Shown one piece after another: positions 16,559-24,824 of a stretch of DNA of 64,000 nucleotides. Within the stretch, counting starts at the first letter, position 1. Each line of letters begins with the position of its first letter. The notes beneath the pieces are model-generated. The model was given only the letters and a program-made list of their open reading frames with translations, did not search any database and was not told where the DNA came from. The translations under genes and the position numbers were made by a program. This DNA comes from JAEZDC01 sp036676415 (GTDB lineage Bacteria; Bacteroidota; Bacteroidia; Chitinophagales; Chitinophagaceae), in assembly GCA_036676415.1 (NCBI GenBank), contig JAKFCX010000013.1, positions 1-64,000 on the forward strand. The letters are read 5' to 3'.

Positions 16559-17332
16559 ATGCAAAATCTTTCTGATTCTTTTCTGAACCTGGTTAAGATT
16601 ATGGATGAATTGAGGGAAAAATGTCCCTGGGATAAAAAACAGACCATTCATACACTCCGTTCAATGACAATAGAAGAGTTGTATGAACTGGCTGATGCCA
16701 TTACCGATGAGAACTGGCAACACATCAAAGAAGAATTAGGTGATCTTTTGTTGCATATACTTTTCTATTCGAAGATCGGCACAGAACAACAACAATTCAC
16801 TTTACAGGAGGTGATCGATTCGATTGCTGATAAGCTGGTTGTTCGGCATCCACATATTTACGGAGACGTAAAAGTGAATTCTGAAGATGATGTAAAAAGA
16901 AACTGGGAGAAGATAAAGATCAGGGAAGGCAAAAGCTCAGTATTAAGCGGTGTCCCTGTTTCATTACCAGCAATTGTAAAGGCAAGCAGGATCCAGGAAA
17001 AAGCAAAACAAGTGGGCTTTGAATGGGAGAATAAAGCTGATGTATGGAAGAAAGTGGAAGAGGAGATGGAAGAGTTGAAAGAAGCAGAGACCATCTCCGT
17101 TGAACGAACCGAAGAGGAATTCGGTGACCTCTTATTCAGCCTGGTGAACTATGCACGGTTTTTGCATATTGATGCCGAAACTGCTTTAGAGAAAACGAAT
17201 AAAAAGTTTATCTATCGTTTTCAACTCATGGAGGAGAAAGCAAAATCTAACGGGAGATCATTAACAGAGATGTCCTTGCAGGAAATGGATAATATCTGGA
17301 ACGAAATCAAAAATAAAAAAGACAATTCTTGA
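16559..17332 (+). CDS. mazG: Nucleoside triphosphate pyrophosphohydrolase MazG
   Basis: This 257-residue protein has two MazG domains. The first contains CPWDKKQTIHTLRSMTIEEL and the metal-binding EELYELADAI / EELGDLLLHI helices. The second contains EEEMEELKEAE and EEEFGDLLFSLVNYAR. It hydrolyses (d)NTPs to NMPs and pyrophosphate, usually as house-cleaning of damaged nucleotides or lowering of (p)ppGpp. Its stop codon overlaps the TTG start of the following kinase (TTGA), which indicates translational coupling. Confidence 0.95.
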   Translation: MQNLSDSFLNLVKIMDELREKCPWDKKQTIHTLRSMTIEELYELADAITDENWQHIKEELGDLLLHILFYSKIGTEQQQFTLQEVIDSIADKLVVRHPHIYGDVKVNSEDDVKRNWEKIKIREGKSSVLSGVPVSLPAIVKASRIQEKAKQVGFEWENKADVWKKVEEEMEELKEAETISVERTEEEFGDLLFSLVNYARFLHIDAETALEKTNKKFIYRFQLMEEKAKSNGRSLTEMSLQEMDNIWNEIKNKKDNS

Positions 17333-20300
17333 TTGAATTTCTTAAAACATCATTTAATACAAGGCGGCATCTGCTTATTGCAGCTGTTTGGATGTTTGTT
17401 ATTTCATTCCTGGTAAGTTCTTTTTTCTCTTACAGAACTTCACTTACAAGAGCCCAGGATCAGGTAGAAGATTATTTACACGAGAACCAGGAAGCATTTC
17501 ACGAGCTTATAAAGGATACCTCGCAGGTTTACCGGCTTCATGCAGGTTTACTCAACTCAGATAATAAACCCCCGGTATATGATGAGCCTTATGGGTTTTT
17601 TATCTATTCAGTAAACGACATTGGTAATCCTATACTCACATTCTGGAATACTCACGCTGTTGAACCGCTTATCAGCGATGTACATAGGAAAGATGGCAGC
17701 AGGTTGGTGCAGTACCAGAACGGATATTTTGTTTTAGAGAAACATACATTACAACTGAGGGATGAGCAACTTCTTGCTATTGCACTTTACCCTGTTAAAT
17801 GGAACTACTTCCTCGAGAACCGCTATTTAAATTCTGAGTTTGCTGCATTAAAAGGTGCCGGGAAACTGTATACCGTCTCTCCAAATCGGGGTAGTAATGC
17901 GGTAAAAGATTTACATGGGAAGGCCGTTTTTTCTTTAGTGAACACTGATAATAAAAGTATTCATCGTTATGATAATTTTTCCGTGGTACTTTGGATATTG
18001 GGAACCCTTTTTCTATTCTTTTACATCAATAGCGTAGCCAATAGAATAAATAAGAACAGTGGTTTGTTAAGATCTTCATTGTTTATTATAGCTATCATTA
18101 TTGTTTACAGGCTCATCATCATTTTTATTCCTTTTCCTTTTGATTTTAAAAAGCTGGAATTATTCGACTCTTCGATTTACGCATCTTCGATGCTATTGCC
18201 TTCTCTAGGTGACCTGCTATTGAACACCCTGTTGCTTTTTTGGCTGGTAACCTTCCTGAAAACTCATTTTATTTCACGTAGACAATTACCTTTCAGAATT
18301 ACAGAACGGCAAACCTGGATACTGAATGCTGTTGTATCTGCCATACTTATTTTTTCAGCGTTTCTTTTGGCCGATATTGTTCAAAGCCTCGTGGAAGATT
18401 CGCAGATATCGTTTGATGTAACTGATTTTTCCGGTCTCGATATTTACACGGTAGTATCATTCTTCATACTCACATTGCTGCTCCTTTCTTTTTATCATGC
18501 AAGTCATATACTGCTGCATTTTGTAAGCCTGCTTCCCCCAATGGATTTGAGTTATCGTTTGCTGATGTCGGGAATGATCGGGTTACTCATACTTGTCTTT
18601 AGTCCTTTTGATACCGCTAATAGTATTAACGTAATAGTGCTGGCCTGGCTGATGATCTATCTTTATACTTTGCACAAACGGCAGCAGGATTGGAGAAGAC
18701 CGATCATGAGATCTTCCATGTTCATCTTCTGGATCATGTTCTTTTCATTGTCTGTAACTTCTATATTGGTTTACCAGACAAGAAGAACAGAAAAGGAGGA
18801 AAGGAGGATTACAGCAGAAAGGCTTGCCATTCAAACAGACCCGTCTGGTGAGAACCTGATGGGAATTGCTATCACCAACCTCGAAGAAAAATGGCTGGCA
18901 GAAAACTATCATCGCTTTGGTATAGAGAATGCCAATAAGTTTCTTAAGGATAGTCTCATCACAGAAAATTTTGCCGGCTATTTAAATAAATTCGATACGA
19001 GGATCTATACTTATGATAGTTTGTTTCATCCTTTGTATAATGAAGATTCTACAACATATCCTATCATCAAATCACTGATTCAGACAAGTGCACAGGGCAC
19101 CAGAACAAAAGGGCTTTATTACTATGAAAATGGACCTGACAGGTTTAGTTATTTGTTTGAAAAGGAAGTCAAAGGAAGAGAAGGAAACACCGCCGGCTAT
19201 CTTTTTATTGTAGCCAAACCAAAGCGGTATAAGAGTGAAGCATTGTATCCTGAATTATTCAGTCAGTCATTGGATGGTTCTGCAGACATGAATTCGAATT
19301 ATAGTTATGCTATTTATAATAATGGAAAACTGATTAATAGCTATAACGATTTTAATTTTTCCAGGCAGCTTTCTGCAAGACAGATGCCTGTACTTGAACT
19401 GGAATGGCGTGAGGTAGGTGACAGATCAGAGCTGTGGTATAAAGCTGCAAGTAATAAGGTGATTGTGGTAGTAAAAAAGAATTCTACTTCAATAGAAGCA
19501 GTTACCTTATTTGCATATTTCTTTTTTAGTTTCCTGTTTATTGTTTTGTTATTTCATGCCGGTAGGTTTCTGGTAAAGTCAAATCTCGATTGGAATAAAC
19601 TTCGAAAAGCGGCATCGTTATCTATCAGGAACCAGATTCACCTGACCATCATTTTCATTAGCCTTTTCTCTTTTATCATCATTGGGATTGCCACTATTTC
19701 TTTTTTTGTTGTACGATTTAATAAAGCCAACACTGAAAGATTAGGCAGGACCATCCAGGTGATGGCAAACGAGATTGAATCCAGAGTAAATGCCATCAGG
19801 GTGTCTGACGACCAGATATCAATCAATGATCTTGGTTTGAGCAGTGAGTTGGATAAAGTATTAGCGGAAGTATCTGACATTCATAATGTGGACGTGAATT
19901 TTTATGATAAACAAGGAGGTCTTCGTTTATCTACCATTCCTTACTTATATAATAAGGGGATTTTGAACAGGAGAATGAATCCCATTGCATTTTTTGAGAT
20001 GGCTCATAACCGTAGAGCAGAATGGCTGCAAAAAGAAGCAGTGGGAAGCTTCTCTTACTTAAGTATCTATATTCCTATCAAAGACGAAAGTCAGCAAACA
20101 TTTGCTTATCTAAATATTCCCTACCTCAATTCGCAGCGAGAGTTGAACGAGGAGATATCGAATTTCCTGGTAACGCTTATCAACCTGAATGCATTTATAT
20201 TTTTACTGGCAGGAGCGATTGCATTCTTCCTGGCCAATAAGATCACCTCATCGTTCAATATCATCACTGCTAAAATGCGTGAAGTGAATCTTGGCCGTGT

Positions 20301-21084
20301 AAATGAAGAGATCACTTGGAAGAACCGAGATGAGATTGGTGCATTGGTGAATGAATACAACACGATGGTACGAAAACTGGAAGCTAGTGCCGATGCACTT
20401 GCAAGAAGTGAAAGAGAAGGAGCGTGGAGAGAAATGGCAAGACAGGTTGCTCATGAAATAAAGAATCCACTCACACCTATGAAACTGAGCATCCAGCACC
20501 TGCAAAGAGCCATTGATGCTGGTTCGCCAAATGTAAAAGAGCTTTCTCAAAGAATGGCTTCAACCTTAATAGAACAGATAGACCAGTTAGCTAAGATTGC
20601 TGCAGATTTCTCGCAGTTTGCCAACATTGGTAATATCCGTCCGGAAGTCGTTGATGTGGAGCAGGTACTACAATCTTTGATCGGTTTATATAGTTCTGAT
20701 GGTAATCTTTCTTTGCAATTCAATTCAACAATTCAGCAGCCAAAAATATATGCTGATAAAACACAGATCAATCGTCTGTTCACAAATCTTATCAAGAATG
20801 CCATTGAAGCGAGCAACGAAAAAGAGGTGGTTTATATTCATATCAACATCACCAGTATAGATGATAATGTATTGATCACTGTTCGTGATGAAGGTGCTGG
20901 TATTGCTGCAGAGATGCAGAAGAAAATATTCTCGCCTAATTTTACTACCAAATCTTCAGGTACAGGTCTCGGTCTTGCAATATGCAAAGCCATTGTGGAA
21001 AAAGCAAATGGAGCCATTTGGTTTGAAACGGAAGAAGGGAAAGGAACCACGTTCTTTGTATCCTTTCCGGTTTATATGGGGTGA
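17329..21084 (+). CDS. NtrY-like membrane sensor histidine kinase
   Basis: This 1251-residue protein starts at TTG 17329, overlapping the mazG stop. It has an N-terminal membrane anchor, a large extracytoplasmic region, a block of six to eight membrane helices (about 215-450), a second sensor region (about 490-720), further membrane helices flanking a third sensor region, a HAMP domain, and HisKA with H1042 in RQVAHEIKNPLTPMKL. The ATPase has N box NLIKNAIEASN, G1 VRDEGAGI and G2 GTGLGLAICKA. The sequence around the His is typical of NtrY. The NtrC-like protein at 7397 could be its response regulator. Confidence 0.9.
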   Translation: MIEFLKTSFNTRRHLLIAAVWMFVISFLVSSFFSYRTSLTRAQDQVEDYLHENQEAFHELIKDTSQVYRLHAGLLNSDNKPPVYDEPYGFFIYSVNDIGNPILTFWNTHAVEPLISDVHRKDGSRLVQYQNGYFVLEKHTLQLRDEQLLAIALYPVKWNYFLENRYLNSEFAALKGAGKLYTVSPNRGSNAVKDLHGKAVFSLVNTDNKSIHRYDNFSVVLWILGTLFLFFYINSVANRINKNSGLLRSSLFIIAIIIVYRLIIIFIPFPFDFKKLELFDSSIYASSMLLPSLGDLLLNTLLLFWLVTFLKTHFISRRQLPFRITERQTWILNAVVSAILIFSAFLLADIVQSLVEDSQISFDVTDFSGLDIYTVVSFFILTLLLLSFYHASHILLHFVSLLPPMDLSYRLLMSGMIGLLILVFSPFDTANSINVIVLAWLMIYLYTLHKRQQDWRRPIMRSSMFIFWIMFFSLSVTSILVYQTRRTEKEERRITAERLAIQTDPSGENLMGIAITNLEEKWLAENYHRFGIENANKFLKDSLITENFAGYLNKFDTRIYTYDSLFHPLYNEDSTTYPIIKSLIQTSAQGTRTKGLYYYENGPDRFSYLFEKEVKGREGNTAGYLFIVAKPKRYKSEALYPELFSQSLDGSADMNSNYSYAIYNNGKLINSYNDFNFSRQLSARQMPVLELEWREVGDRSELWYKAASNKVIVVVKKNSTSIEAVTLFAYFFFSFLFIVLLFHAGRFLVKSNLDWNKLRKAASLSIRNQIHLTIIFISLFSFIIIGIATISFFVVRFNKANTERLGRTIQVMANEIESRVNAIRVSDDQISINDLGLSSELDKVLAEVSDIHNVDVNFYDKQGGLRLSTIPYLYNKGILNRRMNPIAFFEMAHNRRAEWLQKEAVGSFSYLSIYIPIKDESQQTFAYLNIPYLNSQRELNEEISNFLVTLINLNAFIFLLAGAIAFFLANKITSSFNIITAKMREVNLGRVNEEITWKNRDEIGALVNEYNTMVRKLEASADALARSEREGAWREMARQVAHEIKNPLTPMKLSIQHLQRAIDAGSPNVKELSQRMASTLIEQIDQLAKIAADFSQFANIGNIRPEVVDVEQVLQSLIGLYSSDGNLSLQFNSTIQQPKIYADKTQINRLFTNLIKNAIEASNEKEVVYIHINITSIDDNVLITVRDEGAGIAAEMQKKIFSPNFTTKSSGTGLGLAICKAIVEKANGAIWFETEEGKGTTFFVSFPVYMG

Positions 21085-21087
21085 TCA

Positions 21088-21106
21088 ATGATTGCAACGC
21101 AATCAT
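21088..21106. repeat. Short inverted repeat after the NtrY-like gene
   Basis: ATGATTGC, loop AAC, GCAATCAT. There is no T-run, but its position right after the stop codon suggests a transcript end or REP-like hairpin. Confidence 0.45.
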
Positions 21107-21195
21107 CTCGCTGCGAATTCTGCGATTAATCTCTCCTAAAATAGAGTGCTGTATTTCCTATCGATCATTCCATTCATCCACAAGAAAAAACTTGC

Positions 21196-22863
21196 TTACC
21201 TTTTTGTCTTCTGCATCTCCACCCATTGTTCAAATTCCTTCAAAGAAAAACTACTCAGATTCTTTTCCTTTGGTAATCCAGCTTTTTGAGCTGCTAAAAC
21301 ACCATAACGAGTATCGCTGAATGTTGCTGCACTGTGCGCATCAGGGTTTATCGATATCAAAACTCCCTTCTCCAACGCATAATCAATTTGCCGCCAGTCC
21401 ATATCTAATCTTCTGGGGTTTGCATTTAATTCTATCACAACATTATTCGCTGCACATGCATCAATGATCTTTTTGTAGTTCACAGGATAACCGTTCCTGC
21501 TCAGTAATAATCTGCCGGTCATATGACCTAGAATAGAGGTGTAAGGATTTTCGATAGCTTTCAGCAACCGCATCATTGCTTTTTCTTCGTTCATATAAAT
21601 ATTAGCATGAACAGAAGCGATAACAAAATCGAATGTTGCTAAAACTTCATCGGTATAATCAAGACTGCCATCACCCAGTATATCCGACTCGATACTTTTA
21701 AAAATTTTGAATGGTGCAAACTGCACGTTCAGTTGATCAATCTCCTCATGTTGTCTTACGAGTTGCTCTTCTGATAATCCTTGTGCATATGCTGCGGTTT
21801 TAGAATGATCACTGATCACCAGGTATTCTTTTCCCTGTTGTTGTGCAGCTTTGGCCATGGTTTCAATGGTGTCAACGCCATCACTCCATTTACTGTGTGT
21901 ATGTATGATGCCTTTGATCTCTTCAGGCTCTATAATGTTGAATGTTCCTTTTAAGCCAGCATCAATCGATACTTTATGTTCCCTGTAAAAAACAGGTATC
22001 GCGGCGATTTTATTGTCCGTGAAAATATCATCTTCACATCCATAGGTGGAAGTTTCATAACTACTGAAATGTTCCTTAAAGCAGGTTAGAAAATCTTCAC
22101 TGCAACTTGTTTCGAATAACTTTTTGCAAAATGTGCTTTTATCGGTGAGGTAAAATCCGAGTTCTACATTTTCAGGCCCTTTGATGGAGAAGTAATTCGC
22201 TTCATCTTTCTGTTGAGTATACAGTTCTCCAAAAAATGTTTTAATATCATCAACACTAGCTGTTGTAACCCATTCCAGTTTAGTGATCACTTCTAGCTGT
22301 CTCCTGAATGCTCCTGTTAATCCAAACTGTTCACCTTTGTATTTCTGTTGAAGTTTTTTATCTAACTCCCGTGCATAGCTTTCTATCTGTGCATACAGGT
22401 AACTACCCAGTGAATTCATGTAAAACTCTATCGCTCCTCTTATTTTGTCCTGTGTCTTCTCGCCAAAGCCTTTGTATCGTGTCAACCTGTTTTCATTGCA
22501 GGCATACAACAGTTCACCAATGTTTTGAATATCCATTTCCTTCCAGACCGTAGCAATTTTTTTAGGACCAAGTCCTTTGATAGAAAGCATCTCAATTATG
22601 CCGGAAGGTGTTTTTTGCATATACTCATCCAAAGCAGAAAGTCTTCCTGTTTCCAGCACTTCCAGGATTCGTTTCCCCATCCTGTCTCCAATGCCTTTAA
22701 CAGCAAATATTTCTTGTGACGACATATTGGCTAACTCTTTCTCCAGCTTATCTATGGTAAAGGCAGCAATGGAATAACTTTTAGCCCTGAAGCTGTCGTC
22801 ACCATGTATATCCATGAGTTTGGAAAGGAGAGAGAAGTTCTCTGCAATAACATAATTATCCAT
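21196..22863 (-). CDS. polX: PolX-type protein: HhH / degenerate polymerase / PHP exonuclease
   Basis: This 555-residue protein has the PolX layout. Helix-hairpin-helix motifs are near 55-60 (VKGIGDRMG) and 95-101 (IKGLGPKK). A pol-beta-like region covers about 100-310. The C-terminal PHP phosphoesterase has IIHTHSKWSDG (H321, H323), SDHSKTAAYAQG (D352, H353), ELNANPRRLDMDW and INPDAHS. In the palm, the position that normally reads GSxRRx...DxD reads GAFRRQLEVITKLEWVTT (184-201): LEW stands where the catalytic Asp pair should be. The polymerase activity is therefore probably lost while the metal-dependent nuclease remains, so a repair nuclease is the likelier role. Confidence 0.9.
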   Translation of the reverse strand: MDNYVIAENFSLLSKLMDIHGDDSFRAKSYSIAAFTIDKLEKELANMSSQEIFAVKGIGDRMGKRILEVLETGRLSALDEYMQKTPSGIIEMLSIKGLGPKKIATVWKEMDIQNIGELLYACNENRLTRYKGFGEKTQDKIRGAIEFYMNSLGSYLYAQIESYARELDKKLQQKYKGEQFGLTGAFRRQLEVITKLEWVTTASVDDIKTFFGELYTQQKDEANYFSIKGPENVELGFYLTDKSTFCKKLFETSCSEDFLTCFKEHFSSYETSTYGCEDDIFTDNKIAAIPVFYREHKVSIDAGLKGTFNIIEPEEIKGIIHTHSKWSDGVDTIETMAKAAQQQGKEYLVISDHSKTAAYAQGLSEEQLVRQHEEIDQLNVQFAPFKIFKSIESDILGDGSLDYTDEVLATFDFVIASVHANIYMNEEKAMMRLLKAIENPYTSILGHMTGRLLLSRNGYPVNYKKIIDACAANNVVIELNANPRRLDMDWRQIDYALEKGVLISINPDAHSAATFSDTRYGVLAAQKAGLPKEKNLSSFSLKEFEQWVEMQKTKR

Positions 22864-22907
22864 AACCCAAATGTAAAAAATTCAAGGCTATGCAACAGTG
22901 TAAAGCA

Positions 22908-22932
22908 TTAATGAACGCAGTGCGTTCATTAA
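22908..22932. repeat. 25-bp perfect palindrome overlapping a stop codon
   Basis: TTAATGAACGCA, centre G, TGCGTTCATTAA. It overlaps the TAA stop (22929-22931) of the next minus-strand gene and sits 45 bases upstream of the polX start. It could be a terminator-like hairpin or an operator for polX. Confidence 0.6.
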
Positions 22933-23282
22933 TTGAAATGATTTGTAAAAAAGCTGAGCAGCTGCTCATCACCCATTTTGTTGGAAGTGCTTTCGCTGGT
23001 AACAGCATTTTTATATTGAGGCGTATCAGCAAGAAATTTCATGAATTGCTCCTGCACCTGGCCTGTACCAGTGATATGTATCTCATCGATATTCGGCATT
23101 TTATTAGCGATCTCTTTAAAGTACTTTGTAGATAAAGCATCTGACTGCTGATTTGATGCATCATTAGAAACAAGCCCAAGCATCACAAATTCACCGCTAT
23201 CAATATCTTTTCTTCCTGCTATCCTGGCAACTTGTGTATCCATCCACACGCCATACTGTTTTTTATTCTTTGGTGTTGTCAT
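22929..23282 (-). CDS. Small eRF1/VLRF1-like domain protein (tentative)
   Basis: The ATG at 23282 gives a 117-residue product, MTTPKNKKQYGVWMD; the frame extends 20 codons further upstream, but that part looks non-coding. The pattern GVWMDTQVARIAG at the N-terminus and IDEIHITGTGQVQEQFMKFL later resembles the small eRF1-like fold of bacterial release-factor relatives, where a strand ending in GxG binds near the ribosome. This is a weak, fold-level resemblance. No signal or membrane segment is present. Confidence 0.6.
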   Translation of the reverse strand: MTTPKNKKQYGVWMDTQVARIAGRKDIDSGEFVMLGLVSNDASNQQSDALSTKYFKEIANKMPNIDEIHITGTGQVQEQFMKFLADTPQYKNAVTSESTSNKMGDEQLLSFFTNHFN

Positions 23283-23502
23283 ATTATCTGTTTCGTTTAA
23301 AGGTAGACTTAATAAAATGGTACTAAGATCTAATTGCAACACTTGATTTTACTGCTGCTTATATAGACTAAGATGAACGGGTTAGAGCTTTTCAAAATCG
23401 TGCACTGAATAACTGGAAGATCAAAACAGGAGGTCAATTTCTAAATAACAGGCTGCCGAAAAGCATGAACCCTCAAAATCATAACCGGAATACTATAAAA
23501 AT

Positions 23503-23531
23503 AAAAAGTCCCGGAACTTCCGGGACTTTTT
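23503..23531. terminator. Terminator of the histone-H1-like gene
   Basis: AAAAAGTCCCGGAA, one C, then TTCCGGGACTTTTT: a 14-bp perfect stem with A and T runs on both sides, 21 bases after the stop of the minus-strand gene. Confidence 0.88.
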
Positions 23532-23552
23532 AAGTCTATTGCTAGACGAAGA

Positions 23553-23738
23553 CTATTTCTTCTTAGCAGCTTTTTTTGCTGTTTTCTTAGCTGCGGCTTT
23601 TTTCTTAGGAGCAGCTTTCTTAGCAGCTTTTTTAGGAGCGGCTTTCTTTGCAGCTTTTTTAGGAGCAGCTTTCTTTGCAGCTTTTTTAGGAGCAGCTTTC
23701 TTTGCGCCTTTTTTAGCGGCTTTCTTTGCAGTTGCCAT
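23553..23738 (-). CDS. Histone H1-like Lys/Ala-rich DNA-binding protein
   Basis: The 61-residue protein consists almost only of Lys, Ala and Pro: MATAKKAAKKGAKK followed by repeats of KKAAPKKAA. The gene has internal DNA repeats of about 30 bp (23600-23700), so copy number may vary between strains. Such AKP-rich tails bind DNA non-specifically, as in eukaryotic H1 and bacterial H1-like proteins. Its own terminator lies downstream and ribosomal protein genes lie upstream on the same strand. Confidence 0.85.
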   Translation of the reverse strand: MATAKKAAKKGAKKAAPKKAAKKAAPKKAAKKAAPKKAAKKAAPKKKAAAKKTAKKAAKKK

Positions 23739-23815
23739 GTTAATTGAATTTAATGGTTAGTTAATAATGGCTTAAAAATAAGCACTTTATTTAAACTGCA
23801 AAAAAATATTTTTTG

Positions 23816-24082
23816 TTACGCCGTTGCTTCAACTGCTTTTACAGATACTGTTGTTTTTTCATCTCTGGTTTTTCTGAACTCAACAACACCATCAGTTAAT
23901 GCAAAAAGAGTAAAATCTCTTCCGCAACCAACGTTCTTTCCAGGATGATAAACGGTACCTCTTTGACGAACGATAATGTTACCAGCGATTGCAGGTTGTC
24001 CACCAAATATTTTTACACCAAGGCGTTTGCTTTGTGAGTCTCTACCGTTCTTAACCGAACCTTCACCTTTTTTGTGTGCCAT
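23816..24082 (-). CDS. rpmA: 50S ribosomal protein L27
   Basis: The 88-residue product is MAHKKGEGSVKNGRDSQSKR followed by LGVKIFGGQPAIAGNIIVRQRGT and HPGKNVGCGRD, the standard bacterial L27. The N-terminus reaches the peptidyl-transferase centre and needs no cleavage here, as the protein starts directly with MAHKK. It follows rplU by 45 bases on the same strand, the usual L21-L27 operon. Confidence 0.98.
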   Translation of the reverse strand: MAHKKGEGSVKNGRDSQSKRLGVKIFGGQPAIAGNIIVRQRGTVYHPGKNVGCGRDFTLFALTDGVVEFRKTRDEKTTVSVKAVEATA

Positions 24083-24127
24083 AACTTTTAGAATTTAGAA
24101 ATTCGAATTTCGAGTTTCGAATTTTAC

Positions 24128-24427
24128 TTATGCGATACTTTCAATTTTGATCTGTGTGTACTGTGTTCTGTGGCCATGCTTTTTTCTGAAGCCTTTTCTT
24201 CTCTTCATTTTAAAAGCGATCACTTTATCACCTTGTACAAACTCGTTTACTATTTCAGCTTTTACAACAGCTTTTGCATCTGTTGCAATTTTATTGTCGT
24301 TAGATGTTAACAACACTTCGCTGAATTCAACTTTGTCTCCGTTTTTTCCTGACAGGTGAGGTACATACAGGCTTTGACCTTCCTGTACTCTAAATTGCTG
24401 ACCTGCGATTTTTACTACTGCAAACAT
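24128..24427 (-). CDS. rplU: 50S ribosomal protein L21
   Basis: The 99-residue product starts MFAVVKIAGQQFRVQEGQ, preferred over a Met four codons upstream because L21 proteins begin at this point. KMKRRKGFRKKHGHRTQYTQIKIESI is the conserved C-terminal rRNA-binding part. TAATTTTG (24437-24444 on the minus strand) lies just upstream and fits a -7 box, implying a very short leader. The gap 24428-24824 otherwise holds the dispersed repeat at 24534 and the promoter of the next gene. Confidence 0.98.
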   Translation of the reverse strand: MFAVVKIAGQQFRVQEGQSLYVPHLSGKNGDKVEFSEVLLTSNDNKIATDAKAVVKAEIVNEFVQGDKVIAFKMKRRKGFRKKHGHRTQYTQIKIESIA

Positions 24428-24533
24428 GGCTTTATCCAAAATTAGGACGGCAAAAGTAAGGGTTTTACCTTAAAAGGAAGAGGGAGTAGAAAGATTTTTT
24501 GTTAACCAGCTCTAAATCTTCGTGGCATCGGCT

Positions 24534-24553
24534 CTTGTGTCACTCACTTGTAC
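24534..24553 (+). repeat. Dispersed 20-bp repeat, arm B (single)
   Basis: CTTGTGTCACTCACTTGTAC is the diverged arm of the family, identical to the copy at 54066-54085. No facing arm A is present. Confidence 0.7.
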
Positions 24554-24776
24554 GTTCAAGGCATTGTGGAACAAAGCGAAGATAGGCAATACTGACAACC
24601 CGATTTATGCAGATTTGTACTGATTTTCAGTGATTAAGGTTTATTAATTGTCTCATGTTGCCCATAGAATCGAACGATCAACTGATTGCGATGCAACATT
24701 GGATGCCATTAAACCTGAAGCCTGTATTAAATAATCCGTCATAATCAGTTAAATCAGTGTGATCTGTGTTCCCAAA

Positions 24777-24808
24777 TTGCCCTTATCCATGTTCCTATAG
24801 TACATTTG
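24777..24808 (+). promoter_or_regulatory. Bacteroidota-type promoter of the GH3 gene
   Basis: TTG at 24777-24779, 21 bases, then TACATTTG at 24801-24808. The start codon at 24825 leaves a leader of about 10 bases. Confidence 0.6.
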
Positions 24809-24824
24809 CCACCATTTTATCCGC

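Noticed and set aside
23539..23760. Plus-strand Phe/Ala/Leu-rich frame opposite the histone-like gene
   Set aside because: It is the antisense shadow of AAG/GCT-type repeats coding for Lys and Ala on the minus strand.
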